From: Cupriavidus oxalaticus
GTDB lineage: Bacteria > Pseudomonadota > Gammaproteobacteria > Burkholderiales > Burkholderiaceae
Direction: 5' to 3'
Assembly (NCBI RefSeq): GCF_004768545.1
Contig: NZ_CP038634.1
Coordinates: forward strand, 248,001-312,000
Length of the DNA stretch: 64,000 nucleotides
Position numbers and translations under genes: made by a program. The notes below the pieces were generated by a model, which ran no database searches, was not told the origin of the DNA, and saw nothing but the letters and a program-made list of their open reading frames with translations. The first letter of the stretch is position 1. Each line of letters opens with the position of its first letter. Of the stretch, positions 7,322-16,726 are shown one piece after another.

Positions 7322-10300
7322 ATGGCGCAGTGCACAAAGTGCGGATGCGATAACACCGCGGGTGCCAACTTTTGCCAGCAGTGCGGCAGCGCCCTCGTCC
7401 GCCAGTGCCGCAGTTGCGGCCAAGCCCTGGCGCCGGCGGCGCGCTTCTGCAGTGCATGCGGCGAGCCTTGTGGGGAACCGGCACCCGCCGCGTCCACCGC
7501 GCCGGTCTCGCCGGTGTCCCCGGTGTCCTATACGCCACCCCACCTCGCCGAGCGCATCCGCAGCGAGCAGGCGGCGCTGGAAGCCCGCGGCGAGCCCGCC
7601 GGCGAGCGCAAGACCATCACCGTGCTGTTTGCGGACATGGCCGGCTCGACCGCGCTGATCCACGACCTGGATCCAGAGGACGCCCACCGGCTGATCACGC
7701 CGGTGATCGACCTGATGATGGAGGCGGTGCACTACTACGAGGGCTACGTTGCCAAGTCATTGGGCGACGGCATCCTGGCGCTGTTCGGCGCACCGATCGC
7801 GCACGAGGACCACCCCCAGCGTGCGCTCTACGCCGCGCTGCGCATGCAGAAGGCAATGCAGCGCCACAGCGACAGGCTCAGGCTGGAGCAAGGCATCTCG
7901 CTGCAGATCCGGGTCGGCATCCACACCGGCGAAGTGGTGGTGCGCTCGATCCGCAAGGACGATCTGCACACGGACTACGATCCGGTCGGCCACACCATCC
8001 ACATCGCGTCGCGGATGGAAACCATGGCGGCGCTCTCGTCGATCTTCGTCAGCGAATCCACGCAGCGGCTTGCCGAAGGGTATTTCGCCTTCAAGCCGCT
8101 GGGCGTTGCGCAGGTCAAGGGCATTCCCATGCCGCTGGCCGTCTACGAGCTGACCGGCATCGGGCCGCTGCGTACACGCTTGCAGGTGTCGGCGCATCGG
8201 GGCCTGGCGTGCTTCGTCGGGCGCGGCCTGGAGCTGGAGACGTTGCACCAGGCACTGCAGCGATCCGCGGCGGGTCAGGGGCAGATCGTTGCGGTGGTCG
8301 GCGAGGCCGGAGTCGGCAAATCGCGGCTGTTCCATGAATTCAAGGCGCGTTCGCCGGGCAGCTGCCTGAAGCTGGAGACGTTCTCGGTGTCCCACGGCAA
8401 GGCCTTTGCCTACCTCCCGCTGATCGAGCTGGTGAAGAACTATTTCCAGATCGAGGCTCACGACGACGAACGGAAGGCCCGCGAAAAGGTGGCGGGCCGC
8501 GTGGTGATGCTCGACCGGGGACTGGAAGACGTGCTGCCATACCTGTTGCACCTGCTGGGCATCAGCGAGCCGGGCTCGGCGTTGCCGAACATGGATCCGC
8601 TGATCCGGCGCCAGCGCACCTTCGAGGCGATCACCACCCTGCTGGCGCGCGAGAGCCGCAACCAGCCGCTGGTGCTGCTGTTCGAGGACCTGCAATGGCT
8701 GGACAGCGAGACCGAAGCCTTCCTGGATGTACTCGTCGACCGCCTTGCCAACGCCAGGATCCTGCTGCTGCTGAACTACCGGCCCGAGTACCAGCATGGC
8801 TGGAGCCATCTTGACTGCTACACGCCGCTGCGGCTAGACCCGCTGGGCCTGGCGGAAGCCGGGCAACTGCTCACCGCGCTCCTCGGCGACGATCCGGCGC
8901 TGGCGGACCTCAAGCGCCTGATCCTGGCAAAGACCGAAGGCAATCCCTTCTTCATGGAAGAAGTGGTGCAAACCTTGTGCGAGGAAAAGGCGCTGCTTGG
9001 CGAGCCCGGCCACTACCGCATCGAGAAGACGCCCACGGCGCTCCATATCCCGACCACGGTACAGGGCGTGCTTGCCGCCCGCATCGACCGGCTGTCCCGT
9101 GCCGAGAAGGACTTGCTGCAAACCCTCGCCGTGATCGGGAAAGAGTTTACGCTCAGCCTGATCCAGCGGGTGGTCGCGCAACCCGATGAGCAGTTGCGCC
9201 CGCTGCTCGCCCAGCTGCAGGCGGGGGAATTTATCTACGAGCGGCCGGCCTTTCCCGACACCGAATACACCTTCAAGCATGCGCTGACCCAGGAAGTGGC
9301 CGGCAACAGCCTGCTGACGGAGCAGCGCACCGCGCTGCACCAGCGCACCGCCCAGGCGATCGAGGCCCTGTTCCAGAACCAGCTGAAGGACCACTACGGC
9401 GAACTGGCGCGGCATTACAGCCTCAGCGGCAACGACCCGAAGGCGGTGGAATACCTGCAGTACACGGGACAGCAGGCCATCCAGCGCTCGGCCTACCACG
9501 AGGCGATCAGCCACCTGAATGCCGCCCTGGAATTGCTCGGCCGCCAGCCGGACACCCCCGAACGCGCACACCAGGAGCTCGCGCTGCGGCTGGCCATCGG
9601 GCCGGCACTGATCGCCGCCCGGGGCTTTGCCGCCGCCGAGGTCGAGGCCACCTACAGCCGCGCGCTGGCCTTGTGCGGCCAGGGCGGCGACACGCTACAG
9701 CTGTTCCCGACGCTGGTCGGGCTGCGTACCTATTTCTCGCTGCGGGCGGAGCATGCGAAGGCTTACCGGCTGGGCAAGCAACTGCTGCGGCTGGCGGGGC
9801 GAACCAACGATCCGGAGCTGTCGGGAGAAGCGCATGTCGCGCTTGGGATGAGCGCGTATTACCTGGGCAGGTTCGGCATCGCGCATACCCATCTGCGCGC
9901 TGCCCTCGCGCTCTATGGCGCAGGACCGCATCTCACCCACCTGAATGTCCATGGCGTGGATCCCGAAGTGCGCGCCCTGTCGGCGTCAGCACTCGTGCTC
10001 TGGACGCTTGGCTATCCGGACCAGGCCCTCCAGTGCGCGCAGGACGGGCTTGCGCTGGCGCGGCAGATATCCCATCCCTTCAGTTTGGCGCATGCCCTGT
10101 GCCAGGCCGCGGAACTGCACCAGTTCCGCCGCGAGCCCCAACTCACGCAGGAATACGCCGATGCCGCCATCACGCTGTCGACCGAGCAGGGTTTCCCGCT
10201 GTGGCGCGCGTGGACCACCATCCTTCGCGGTTGGGCGCTAACGGAACAGGGGCAGCAGCAGGCAGGCATCGCGCTGATGCATGAAGGGCTGGACGCCTAT

Positions 10301-10729
10301 CATGCGACCGGTGCGGTCCTGGGGAATTCGCACTTCCACTGCCTGCTGGCACACGCCTACGGACGCCAGGGACAATGGCAGGCGGGGCTGGACGCGCTTG
10401 CCGTGGCGAAGGACGCGGTGGACCAGACCGGGGAGCACTATTGCGACGCGGAATGGCACCGCCTGAACGGCGAGCTGGTACGGCAACGGTCGGCTGCCGA
10501 GGGGCGGCCTGAAGGCGACACCGAAGCGCAAGCGTGTTTCGACAAGGCGATGGAAGTGGCTCGCCACCAGCATGCCAGGTCGCTGGAATTGCGGGCCGCG
10601 CTGGACCTGGCGCAGCTATGGCGGCAGCAAGGCAAGGAGCAAGCGGCCATCCAGTTGCTGGCGGGCATCCGGGCCGGGCTGACGGAAGGCTTCGACAGCG
10701 CGGACATGCAGGCCGTGGCCGCCCGTTGA
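7322..10729 (+). CDS. Zinc-ribbon / class III nucleotide cyclase / AAA-type ATPase / TPR protein
   Basis: A 1135-residue multidomain signalling protein. Residues 1-50 hold a double zinc ribbon (CTKCGC, CQQCGS, CRSCGQ, CSACGE). Residues about 95-290 are a class III adenylate/guanylate cyclase domain with both metal-binding aspartates visible (LFADMAGST and GDGILALFG) and a DPVGHTIHIASRME segment. From about 300 an STAND-type ATPase follows with P-loop GEAGVGKSR and Walker B LVLLFEDLQWLD. The C-terminal half is TPR-like helical repeats. The start has a strong site (CCAAGGAGGCCCC). This architecture is common in Burkholderiales but its ligands are mostly unknown. It lies between a Cys-rich unknown gene and a pyruvyl transferase-like gene, both in the same direction. 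Confidence 0.9.
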   Translation: MAQCTKCGCDNTAGANFCQQCGSALVRQCRSCGQALAPAARFCSACGEPCGEPAPAASTAPVSPVSPVSYTPPHLAERIRSEQAALEARGEPAGERKTITVLFADMAGSTALIHDLDPEDAHRLITPVIDLMMEAVHYYEGYVAKSLGDGILALFGAPIAHEDHPQRALYAALRMQKAMQRHSDRLRLEQGISLQIRVGIHTGEVVVRSIRKDDLHTDYDPVGHTIHIASRMETMAALSSIFVSESTQRLAEGYFAFKPLGVAQVKGIPMPLAVYELTGIGPLRTRLQVSAHRGLACFVGRGLELETLHQALQRSAAGQGQIVAVVGEAGVGKSRLFHEFKARSPGSCLKLETFSVSHGKAFAYLPLIELVKNYFQIEAHDDERKAREKVAGRVVMLDRGLEDVLPYLLHLLGISEPGSALPNMDPLIRRQRTFEAITTLLARESRNQPLVLLFEDLQWLDSETEAFLDVLVDRLANARILLLLNYRPEYQHGWSHLDCYTPLRLDPLGLAEAGQLLTALLGDDPALADLKRLILAKTEGNPFFMEEVVQTLCEEKALLGEPGHYRIEKTPTALHIPTTVQGVLAARIDRLSRAEKDLLQTLAVIGKEFTLSLIQRVVAQPDEQLRPLLAQLQAGEFIYERPAFPDTEYTFKHALTQEVAGNSLLTEQRTALHQRTAQAIEALFQNQLKDHYGELARHYSLSGNDPKAVEYLQYTGQQAIQRSAYHEAISHLNAALELLGRQPDTPERAHQELALRLAIGPALIAARGFAAAEVEATYSRALALCGQGGDTLQLFPTLVGLRTYFSLRAEHAKAYRLGKQLLRLAGRTNDPELSGEAHVALGMSAYYLGRFGIAHTHLRAALALYGAGPHLTHLNVHGVDPEVRALSASALVLWTLGYPDQALQCAQDGLALARQISHPFSLAHALCQAAELHQFRREPQLTQEYADAAITLSTEQGFPLWRAWTTILRGWALTEQGQQQAGIALMHEGLDAYHATGAVLGNSHFHCLLAHAYGRQGQWQAGLDALAVAKDAVDQTGEHYCDAEWHRLNGELVRQRSAAEGRPEGDTEAQACFDKAMEVARHQHARSLELRAALDLAQLWRQQGKEQAAIQLLAGIRAGLTEGFDSADMQAVAAR

Positions 10730-10733
10730 TGCC

Positions 10734-11972
10734 ATGCCAGCGTCCGGGCCGCGGGAACAGGCAGGCGCCGCGACCTTCACGATCCTGTTCGGCGCCTTCG
10801 ACCGCCACAATTTCGGCGACCTGCTGCTCGCGCATGTGGTGCGGCGCATGATCGGCCAGCACAGCACCAGTGACAAACTCTATTTCGGAGGTCTTGCCGG
10901 GCGCGACCTGAGGCGCCATGGCGGCCACCGGGTCCGCGCGCTGGCGCATCTGTCCGCCACCGTGGGCGACGCCGCCGTCGAGGTCATCCACGTGGGCGGC
11001 GAAATCCTGACGTGCTCGCCGTGGGAAGCCGCCGTGATGCTGCTGCCGCCTGACGAGGCCGGCGCAGTGGTAGCGCGGCTCGATAGCCATCCGCGCGAGC
11101 GCACGGCGTGGGCGCGGCGGCAACTGGGCGTGCCGGACCTTGCTCCCTACCTGTTGCCTGCCACTTTGTTTGCCAATGTCAGGCGCGTCATTGTCCACGC
11201 CGCCGGTGGCATTGACCTGGGATCGGTCGAGTCCGGCATGCGGGCCGAAGTGGTGGCCAAGCTCGGCGCCGCCACCAGTGTCGGCGTCAGGGACCGGCAA
11301 ACCCGGGCCGTGCTCGCCGCGAACGGCATCGATTGCCGCCTGGAGCCGGATCCGGCGGTGCTGGTGGCTGAACTGTTCGGCGATCGCATCCGCCGGCGCG
11401 CCGGCCATGGCGAATGCGCCCGCATCGGGTCGGGTTTCCCGGGCGGATACCTGGCGGTGCAGTGCAGCGCCGATTTTGGCGACGACGAAACCCTGGCACA
11501 GCTGGCCTCCCAACTCGAGCGCGTCGCCCGGGACAGGCACCTGGGCGTGGTGCTGTTCCGCGCCGGCGCCGCGCCATGGCATGACGACCTGGCTTGCTAC
11601 CAACGCCTTGCCGCACGGCTGCGCAGCGCGCACGTCGCGCTCTTTGGCTCGCTCGACCTGTGGGACATCTGCGCGTTGGTCGCGCACAGCCAGGGCTTCA
11701 TCGGCAGCAGCCTGCACGGCGGCATTGTCGCAGGCGCCTTTGGCTTGCCGAGGCTGGGCCTGCTGCGGCCCGGGCAACCGCCCGAAGCCAGCAAGCAGGT
11801 TGCGTTCGCCTCGGCCTGGGGCGCGGCCGGCGCGCCGGCGGCCGTACCCGTAGAGAAACTTGCGGCGAGCATGGACCAGGCGTTGGCAATCGGGCTTGCA
11901 CAGCGCAGCGCGCTGGCCCGCGAATGGGCCGCCGCGTGCCGTGCCGCGTTCAAGCTGGTTCAGGACGGCTAG
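10734..11972 (+). CDS. Polysaccharide pyruvyl transferase-family protein
   Basis: 412 residues. The N-terminus has the family's nucleotide-like fold signature with GAFDRHNFGDLLLAHVV, and the C-terminal half has the diagnostic loop QGFIGSSLHGGIVAGAFGLP (S-x-H-G). Such enzymes add pyruvyl or related groups to cell-surface sugars. The gene starts 4 bp after the cyclase/ATPase stop, so the two are almost certainly translated together. A glycan-modifying enzyme tied to a nucleotide-cyclase signalling protein is unusual, since no glycosyltransferase or export gene is next to it. Confidence 0.85.
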   Translation: MPASGPREQAGAATFTILFGAFDRHNFGDLLLAHVVRRMIGQHSTSDKLYFGGLAGRDLRRHGGHRVRALAHLSATVGDAAVEVIHVGGEILTCSPWEAAVMLLPPDEAGAVVARLDSHPRERTAWARRQLGVPDLAPYLLPATLFANVRRVIVHAAGGIDLGSVESGMRAEVVAKLGAATSVGVRDRQTRAVLAANGIDCRLEPDPAVLVAELFGDRIRRRAGHGECARIGSGFPGGYLAVQCSADFGDDETLAQLASQLERVARDRHLGVVLFRAGAAPWHDDLACYQRLAARLRSAHVALFGSLDLWDICALVAHSQGFIGSSLHGGIVAGAFGLPRLGLLRPGQPPEASKQVAFASAWGAAGAPAAVPVEKLAASMDQALAIGLAQRSALAREWAAACRAAFKLVQDG

Positions 11973-11992
11973 CACCGGTGGCTCAACGCAAA

Positions 11993-12026
11993 ACGGCGCG
12001 ACAGGGCAACTGCCCCGTCGCGCCGT
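11993..12026. terminator. Strong hairpin between convergent genes
   Basis: A 16-bp stem reads ACGGCGCGACAGGGCA with its complement after a 2-base loop, and has one A/C mismatch that becomes a G-U pair in the reverse-strand RNA. It lies between the stops of the pyruvyl transferase-like gene and the SDR gene. There is no long T-run, so it may work as a bidirectional terminator or as an RNA end-protecting hairpin. Confidence 0.6.
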
Positions 12027-12048
12027 CGATCCCTTGCGGGCAGGAGAC

Positions 12049-12759
12049 TCAGTGCCCGGCGCTCTGGCCGCCGTCGACATGCAGGATCTCGCCCGTCACG
12101 AACGGCGCGCGGTCAAGGTACAGCACGGCGTCGACGATATCGCGCATCTCGCCCATATGCCCCACCGGATGCAGCGCGCCCAGCGCCTCATGCGTTTCCT
12201 TCGGGTGCATCGGCGACTTGATGATGCCGGGCGACACCGCGTTGGCGCGGATGCCGGTCTTCGCATACTCGATCGCCAGCGATTTCGTCGCCGCGCTCAG
12301 CCCGCCCTTGGTCAGCGAGGCCAGCACCGACGGCACGCCGCTGATGGCATGGTCGACCAGGCTGGTGGTGATGCTGACCACATGGCCGCTGCGCTGCTTC
12401 TCCATTTCGGCAATGGCCAGCTGCGTGATATGGAAGAAGCCCGTCAGGTTGATACCCGTGACAGTGGCATAGTCCTCGTCGGTATAGCTGGTGAACGGCT
12501 TGGCGACGAAGATGCCGGCATTGTTGACCAGCGTATCGATGCGGCCGAACTTCGCCACGGCTTCGGCGATGACGCGGCGCGCCGTTGCGGGGTCGGCGAT
12601 ATCGCCGGGAACGGCCAGGATGTCCGCGTCGTCCGACGGCTTGATGCTGCGCGCGGTGGCGACCACGCGATGGCCGCGCTCGCGGAATGCCTTGACCAGT
12701 TCCGCGCCGATGCCCTGCGATGCGCCGGTGATGACGACAACCTTCTGTGCTGCACTCAT
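12049..12759 (-). CDS. Short-chain dehydrogenase/reductase lacking the catalytic tyrosine
   Basis: 236 residues with a classical Rossmann nucleotide motif (TGASQGIG, 11-18), NNAG at 79-82 and the C-terminal GEILHVDGGQSAGH. The usual YxxxK catalytic motif reads ASLTK at 147-151: lysine is kept but Tyr is replaced by Ala. The segment SLVDHAISGVPSVLASLTKG is otherwise well aligned with SDR family members, so this looks like a genuine subgroup rather than a sequencing error. Its activity may be altered or binding-only. It is divergent from the LysR gene at 13064, which probably regulates it. Confidence 0.88.
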   Translation of the reverse strand: MSAAQKVVVITGASQGIGAELVKAFRERGHRVVATARSIKPSDDADILAVPGDIADPATARRVIAEAVAKFGRIDTLVNNAGIFVAKPFTSYTDEDYATVTGINLTGFFHITQLAIAEMEKQRSGHVVSITTSLVDHAISGVPSVLASLTKGGLSAATKSLAIEYAKTGIRANAVSPGIIKSPMHPKETHEALGALHPVGHMGEMRDIVDAVLYLDRAPFVTGEILHVDGGQSAGH

Positions 12760-12852
12760 TTTCTTACCTCGATGTCAGTTGATTCGGCCTTCGGGTCCTT
12801 CAGGTCCTTCGAGCCGATCGGGCCGACGGCTCCGATGGGCTCAAATCTAGGA

Positions 12853-12912
12853 GAACCGTCCCGTGGTTCGAAGACCTCGGCGGAACAAACAGTTATGCAC
12901 GCGCGGAACAAA
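12853..12912. promoter_or_regulatory. Candidate LysR operator elements between the SDR and LysR genes
   Basis: The gap between the divergent genes contains a palindrome GAACC-N7-GGTTC (12853-12869) and two direct copies of GCGGAACAAA (12880-12889 and 12903-12912, 23 bp apart). LysR regulators typically bind dyads plus neighbouring half-sites in such gaps. The repeats are seen; assignment to this regulator is inference. Confidence 0.4.
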
Positions 12913-13063
12913 TGGCCCAGGAAGCACCGTTGCCAAGGCGGCGAAACGTCGACTCCCGGCCGCTTTTCCGCCCGCTAGACGGCCGCCATCGACTTCTGGC
13001 AAAGGCCCACATATGATGGGAACACCGCTTCCCGCCACCCGATGCACCGCCTGATCCGACCCG

Positions 13064-13975
13064 ATGAAAAGGCAATTCGATGACCTCCAGCTCGGCAGCA
13101 TCGAGCTGTTCTGCCTGGCCGCCGAACTGGGCAGCTTCACCGCCGCCGCGGTCGCGGCCGGCGTGACGCCGCCTGCAGTCAGCCGCACCGTGCAGCGGCT
13201 GGAAGAACGGCTGGGGGTACGCCTGTTCGTGCGCACCACGCGGCAGATCCGCCTGACCGACGAAGGCCGGCTGTACTTCGAGCAAAGCCGGGGCGCGCTG
13301 GCGCAGCTATTGGATGCGGAGCGGCAGGTCAGCGGCCAGCGCGCAGCGCCCGCGGGCCGCTTGCGGATCAGCCTGCCGACGCCCTATGCCCACTACCGCG
13401 TGCTGCCGGTCCTGCCGGCGTTCCGGGCGCAGTACCCGGAAGTCGAGGTCGACGTGCATATCAGCAACCGCAACGTCGATTTCGCGGACGACACCTATGA
13501 CCTGTCGGTGCGCGGCCGCGCGCCGGACGACTCGAACCTGATTGCGCGCAAGCTGGAGGATGCCGAGCTGGTGGTCGTGGCAACGCCCGCCTACCTGCAG
13601 CGCGCCGGCACGCCCCGGTCACTGGAAGACCTGCTCAGGCATGAATGCATCCAGTTCGAACGCCCCAGCAGCGGCCGGCGCATTCCCTGGACCTTCCGCG
13701 TCAATGGCGAAGACACCGATATCGTCACCACCGGCGGCTATGCGGCGACCGAAGACATCCTCGGCGGGGCCACGCTGGTCCGCGCCGGAGCGGGCCTGTT
13801 CCAGACCTATCGCTTCGTGGTGGAACAGGACCTGCGCGACGGCACGCTGGTGGAAGTCTTGCAGGAATTCAGCGGCAGTACGCGGCCGTTCGTGCTGCTC
13901 TACCCGTCGGCGCGGCACGTGACGCGCCGCGTGCGCGTCTTCGTCGACTTCCTGGTGGAGAAGTTTTCCGCGTAA
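13064..13975 (+). CDS. LysR-family transcriptional regulator
   Basis: 303 residues. The N-terminal winged helix-turn-helix is clear (IELFCLAAELGSFTAAAVAA, then VSRTVQRLEERLGVRLFVRT). It is followed by a periplasmic-binding-like effector domain with the usual GRLRISLP entry and a DLSVRGRAPDDSNLIARKL segment of the CrgA-like subgroup. It is transcribed away from the SDR gene at 12759 with a 304-bp gap, the classic layout for a LysR regulator and its target. Confidence 0.92.
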   Translation: MKRQFDDLQLGSIELFCLAAELGSFTAAAVAAGVTPPAVSRTVQRLEERLGVRLFVRTTRQIRLTDEGRLYFEQSRGALAQLLDAERQVSGQRAAPAGRLRISLPTPYAHYRVLPVLPAFRAQYPEVEVDVHISNRNVDFADDTYDLSVRGRAPDDSNLIARKLEDAELVVVATPAYLQRAGTPRSLEDLLRHECIQFERPSSGRRIPWTFRVNGEDTDIVTTGGYAATEDILGGATLVRAGAGLFQTYRFVVEQDLRDGTLVEVLQEFSGSTRPFVLLYPSARHVTRRVRVFVDFLVEKFSA

Positions 13976-13992
13976 ATCTCCACGCGGAGCGC

Positions 13993-14460
13993 TCACGCAG
14001 GCTTGAGCTGCGCAATCACCACGAGGATCACCGCTGCATTGGCGGGCTGCTGGAAATGCGCGGAAATGGTCCGTGCATGGCCGGCCTTGTCCCCCAGCAC
14101 ATCGCGGAACAGGTCCGAAGCCCCGTCGAGGACCGCGGGCTGGTCGAACCAGCCCGGCGCGCTGGCAATGTGGCCGTCGACGCGAACGATATGGTCCAGG
14201 CGCTCGAAGCCACCCAGGCAGTCATCGATCTGCGCCAGCACGTTGAGAGCCGCGAGTTCGGCGGCCAGCTTGCCCTGCCCGACCGTCAGGTCCTTGCCGA
14301 CCTGGCCTTGCCAGGCCACCTTGCCGTCCTGCAATGGCAACTGGCCGGAGATGAAGAGCAGGTCTCCCGCCTGGCTGACGGCGGTATAGCTGCCCAGTGG
14401 TTGCGGGGGCCGCGGCAGCGCCAGTCCGCGCGCCGAAAGTCGTTCATGTACGGACATCAT
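13993..14460 (-). CDS. RidA/YjgF-family protein
   Basis: 155 residues. It shows the family features GSYTAVSQAGDLLFISGQLP, a conserved central helix (ALNVLAQIDDCLGGFERLD) and the SAHFQQPANAAVILVVIAQL strand, consistent with the YjgF/YER057c/UK114 trimer fold. Archetypal RidA deaminates reactive enamines from PLP enzymes, using an Arg in 'RsaV'. Here the corresponding segment reads TISAHF, so the catalytic Arg is not obvious and this may be a divergent subgroup with another role. It converges on the LysR gene with a 17-bp gap. Confidence 0.85.
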   Translation of the reverse strand: MMSVHERLSARGLALPRPPQPLGSYTAVSQAGDLLFISGQLPLQDGKVAWQGQVGKDLTVGQGKLAAELAALNVLAQIDDCLGGFERLDHIVRVDGHIASAPGWFDQPAVLDGASDLFRDVLGDKAGHARTISAHFQQPANAAVILVVIAQLKPA

Positions 14461-14698
14461 GTATTCCAGTCTGGTCGGGTGTGCTGTGAATCGGGAGTGC
14501 CGTGCGGCTGGCCTGAATGGCGGCAGCGCAGTCTTCGGCCTTCTCCTGTCAGGCTCAGTTTAGGTGCGCATTGACCGGGAATACAGGCACCGGCGGGAAC
14601 AGGAATAGAAACGCCATGGAACAAATCCGCGTGCCCGTCGGGGGCCGCTTCGCGAACGAAGGGCCCGGACGGGTCCGGCGGTCAATACCTGCCAATGT

Positions 14699-16726
14699 CT
14701 AATCGTTCGCAGGTTCCCCCTTGGACTTCAGCAGCACATGCCGCCCTTCGCTGACGGTCCCGTTCTTGCCAACGGCGTAGAGCACGTAGTCGCCGGCAAT
14801 CGCCAGCCCTGGCAGCGGCGGCGCGGTGACCTCCAGCTTGCCGTCGTTGTGAAGCCGCACCGGCAGCTTCACGTACCGGTTTCCCCAGGTCCAGTTGTGC
14901 GTGATCGGACCGGTACGAACCAGCGCCACCGACTCGACCTCAGTACCGGAGACGTCGAGCTTGAAGCTGTTGCCGTAGTGGATGCTGTTGGGACTTTGGG
15001 TGATGACCGGCTTCGCGCCCTTGAAGAAATACGGCGGCTTGTAGAACTCGATGACCGGTACGGCGGCGTCACGCTGCGCCTGCGTCTGCGGCGATCCCGG
15101 TATCAGGTTGACCCGGTTGCCGCCCATCACCCATACACCGCCATTTGGCATCAGCAGCGCAGTGGAATGGTCATGCCGTGGCACCGGCGAAGTGGCCACG
15201 TCGGTCCTGCTGCCGTCGGCCGGATTGTACAGCTGGTAGACGAGGCTGTTGACGTCGCCCTCGGCACCACCAACGACCAGCAGCTTCCCGTCCGGCAGCA
15301 CGACCACATTGTTCTGGGAGACCGGCTGGGCCAGGTTGCTAAGGGACGTCCATTTTGGCGTCGCGCTGGAGAAGTTGATGGTTTCCGCAACCGCCGATCC
15401 CGGTGTGTTGCCGCCATTCGATCCGCCGAACAGGAACACGTTTTGCGACCACGTGCCATCCGCGTTGATCGTTACCATGATGGCCCCGGCACCACTGTCG
15501 TGGGCATTCTGCGCGGTATCGACATATTGCCAATGGTTTTGCGCCGGCGTGGCGATCAGCGGATCGGCCAGCGCTGCCTGGACATCGAACAGGTAGGTCT
15601 TGCCGCTGTAGAAGAACGGGTCATATCCGCGGATGTTGAGGCCGCCCGTTTCCCCGGGCAGGGGCGGCACGACTTCGGATGTCACCGCGACCTTCCAGTC
15701 CTTCTCGCCAGGGCCGGTCTGGACCACAAAGGCGCGCGGATACATTGGCAACAGCTTGCGCGCGCTCTCCAGCGCCACCGTCGTGTCCGTCTTGGGGTCG
15801 TACACCTCGGGTACCGCCTGCCGTACCTTGGTGGCGCTCGCGTTGCCCGCCCCCACGCTGGTATCCTGGTCCGAGCCGGACAGCACCAGGATCTTCCCGT
15901 CGGGCAGGGTCACGGCGGTGGGGTACCACCGCTGGTACTTCAGGTCCGAGGGGAGCGGCGGGTCGGTGTTGTTCTCATCGAGGGGATTGCAATGCGACAA
16001 GGTGCCGGTCGGATCCGATTCAAAGCCTGACCTGACGCAGGGCGTGGGCCTGAATACCCATTGCTCGGTCTTGGGGTCGAATATATTGACCTTCCTGCCG
16101 CCATTGTTGCCGCCCTTGTCATGCAACCCGACTACATAGATGCGGCCATCGATGCCAGCCACGTGGCCATTGCAGAACAGGTTATATCCCAGTCCCCTGG
16201 AAAAGCCTGCGTCCGAAAAGAACGGATCGGTATGGCTGATGTCCGCGCTGGTCAGGTCGGCGATAGCCGTCTTGGTGAATATGCCGGTATCGATCAGGGA
16301 CTGCAGTCCACAGATATCCACGATCTGGGTGTTTTCACGTTCGAGGTCGGAGCTGTAGCGCGACCAGCCGCTTTCGTCGAGTTGTCCGAGCCCGAAACCG
16401 CCCTGTACCAGTTCGATGTACTTCTGGTTGAATCCCGGGAAGCCACCACCCTGCACCGGCGGATTCAGATAGTGCTTCGGCTTGTACTCAGATGGCCGCA
16501 TCCAGATCAGCATTTTCGGGCATTCCGCGTACTTCTTATTCCATATCAGCGAGGTGTGGATGAAATCCTTGTGCACGGGAATCAGACCGCTGTTTACCCC
16601 ACATACCGTCGCACCCGCGGCAGGGCATGCCTCCACCGCCGCAGCGGTACCGGCCGGCGCGGCGATAAGCCAGAACGAGCATGTGCCTGTCAGCGCCAGT
16701 GACAGGGCCTTACGACGATTTGCCAT
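14699..16726 (-). CDS. Secreted galactose oxidase-like Kelch/DUF1929 protein
   Basis: 675 residues from ATG 16726, which follows AAAGGTGG; a longer frame to 16816 lacks a site. Residues 1-31 form a signal peptide with twin arginine near the start. Kelch-like blades and a C-terminal DUF1929-type domain follow. Comparing with galactose oxidase, the Cys-Tyr cofactor pair appears as C185 (FCNGH) and Y268 (RWYPT), and copper ligands as H520 and H610 (THNW). The residue before H520 is Asp, where the enzymes normally have the axial Tyr. It probably acts outside the cytoplasm on an alcohol, aldehyde or glycan, if active. Confidence 0.8.
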   Translation of the reverse strand: MANRRKALSLALTGTCSFWLIAAPAGTAAAVEACPAAGATVCGVNSGLIPVHKDFIHTSLIWNKKYAECPKMLIWMRPSEYKPKHYLNPPVQGGGFPGFNQKYIELVQGGFGLGQLDESGWSRYSSDLERENTQIVDICGLQSLIDTGIFTKTAIADLTSADISHTDPFFSDAGFSRGLGYNLFCNGHVAGIDGRIYVVGLHDKGGNNGGRKVNIFDPKTEQWVFRPTPCVRSGFESDPTGTLSHCNPLDENNTDPPLPSDLKYQRWYPTAVTLPDGKILVLSGSDQDTSVGAGNASATKVRQAVPEVYDPKTDTTVALESARKLLPMYPRAFVVQTGPGEKDWKVAVTSEVVPPLPGETGGLNIRGYDPFFYSGKTYLFDVQAALADPLIATPAQNHWQYVDTAQNAHDSGAGAIMVTINADGTWSQNVFLFGGSNGGNTPGSAVAETINFSSATPKWTSLSNLAQPVSQNNVVVLPDGKLLVVGGAEGDVNSLVYQLYNPADGSRTDVATSPVPRHDHSTALLMPNGGVWVMGGNRVNLIPGSPQTQAQRDAAVPVIEFYKPPYFFKGAKPVITQSPNSIHYGNSFKLDVSGTEVESVALVRTGPITHNWTWGNRYVKLPVRLHNDGKLEVTAPPLPGLAIAGDYVLYAVGKNGTVSEGRHVLLKSKGEPAND

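Noticed and set aside
10170..12080. 636-codon reverse frame
   Set aside because: Covers two well-supported forward genes; composition typical of antisense GC-rich DNA.
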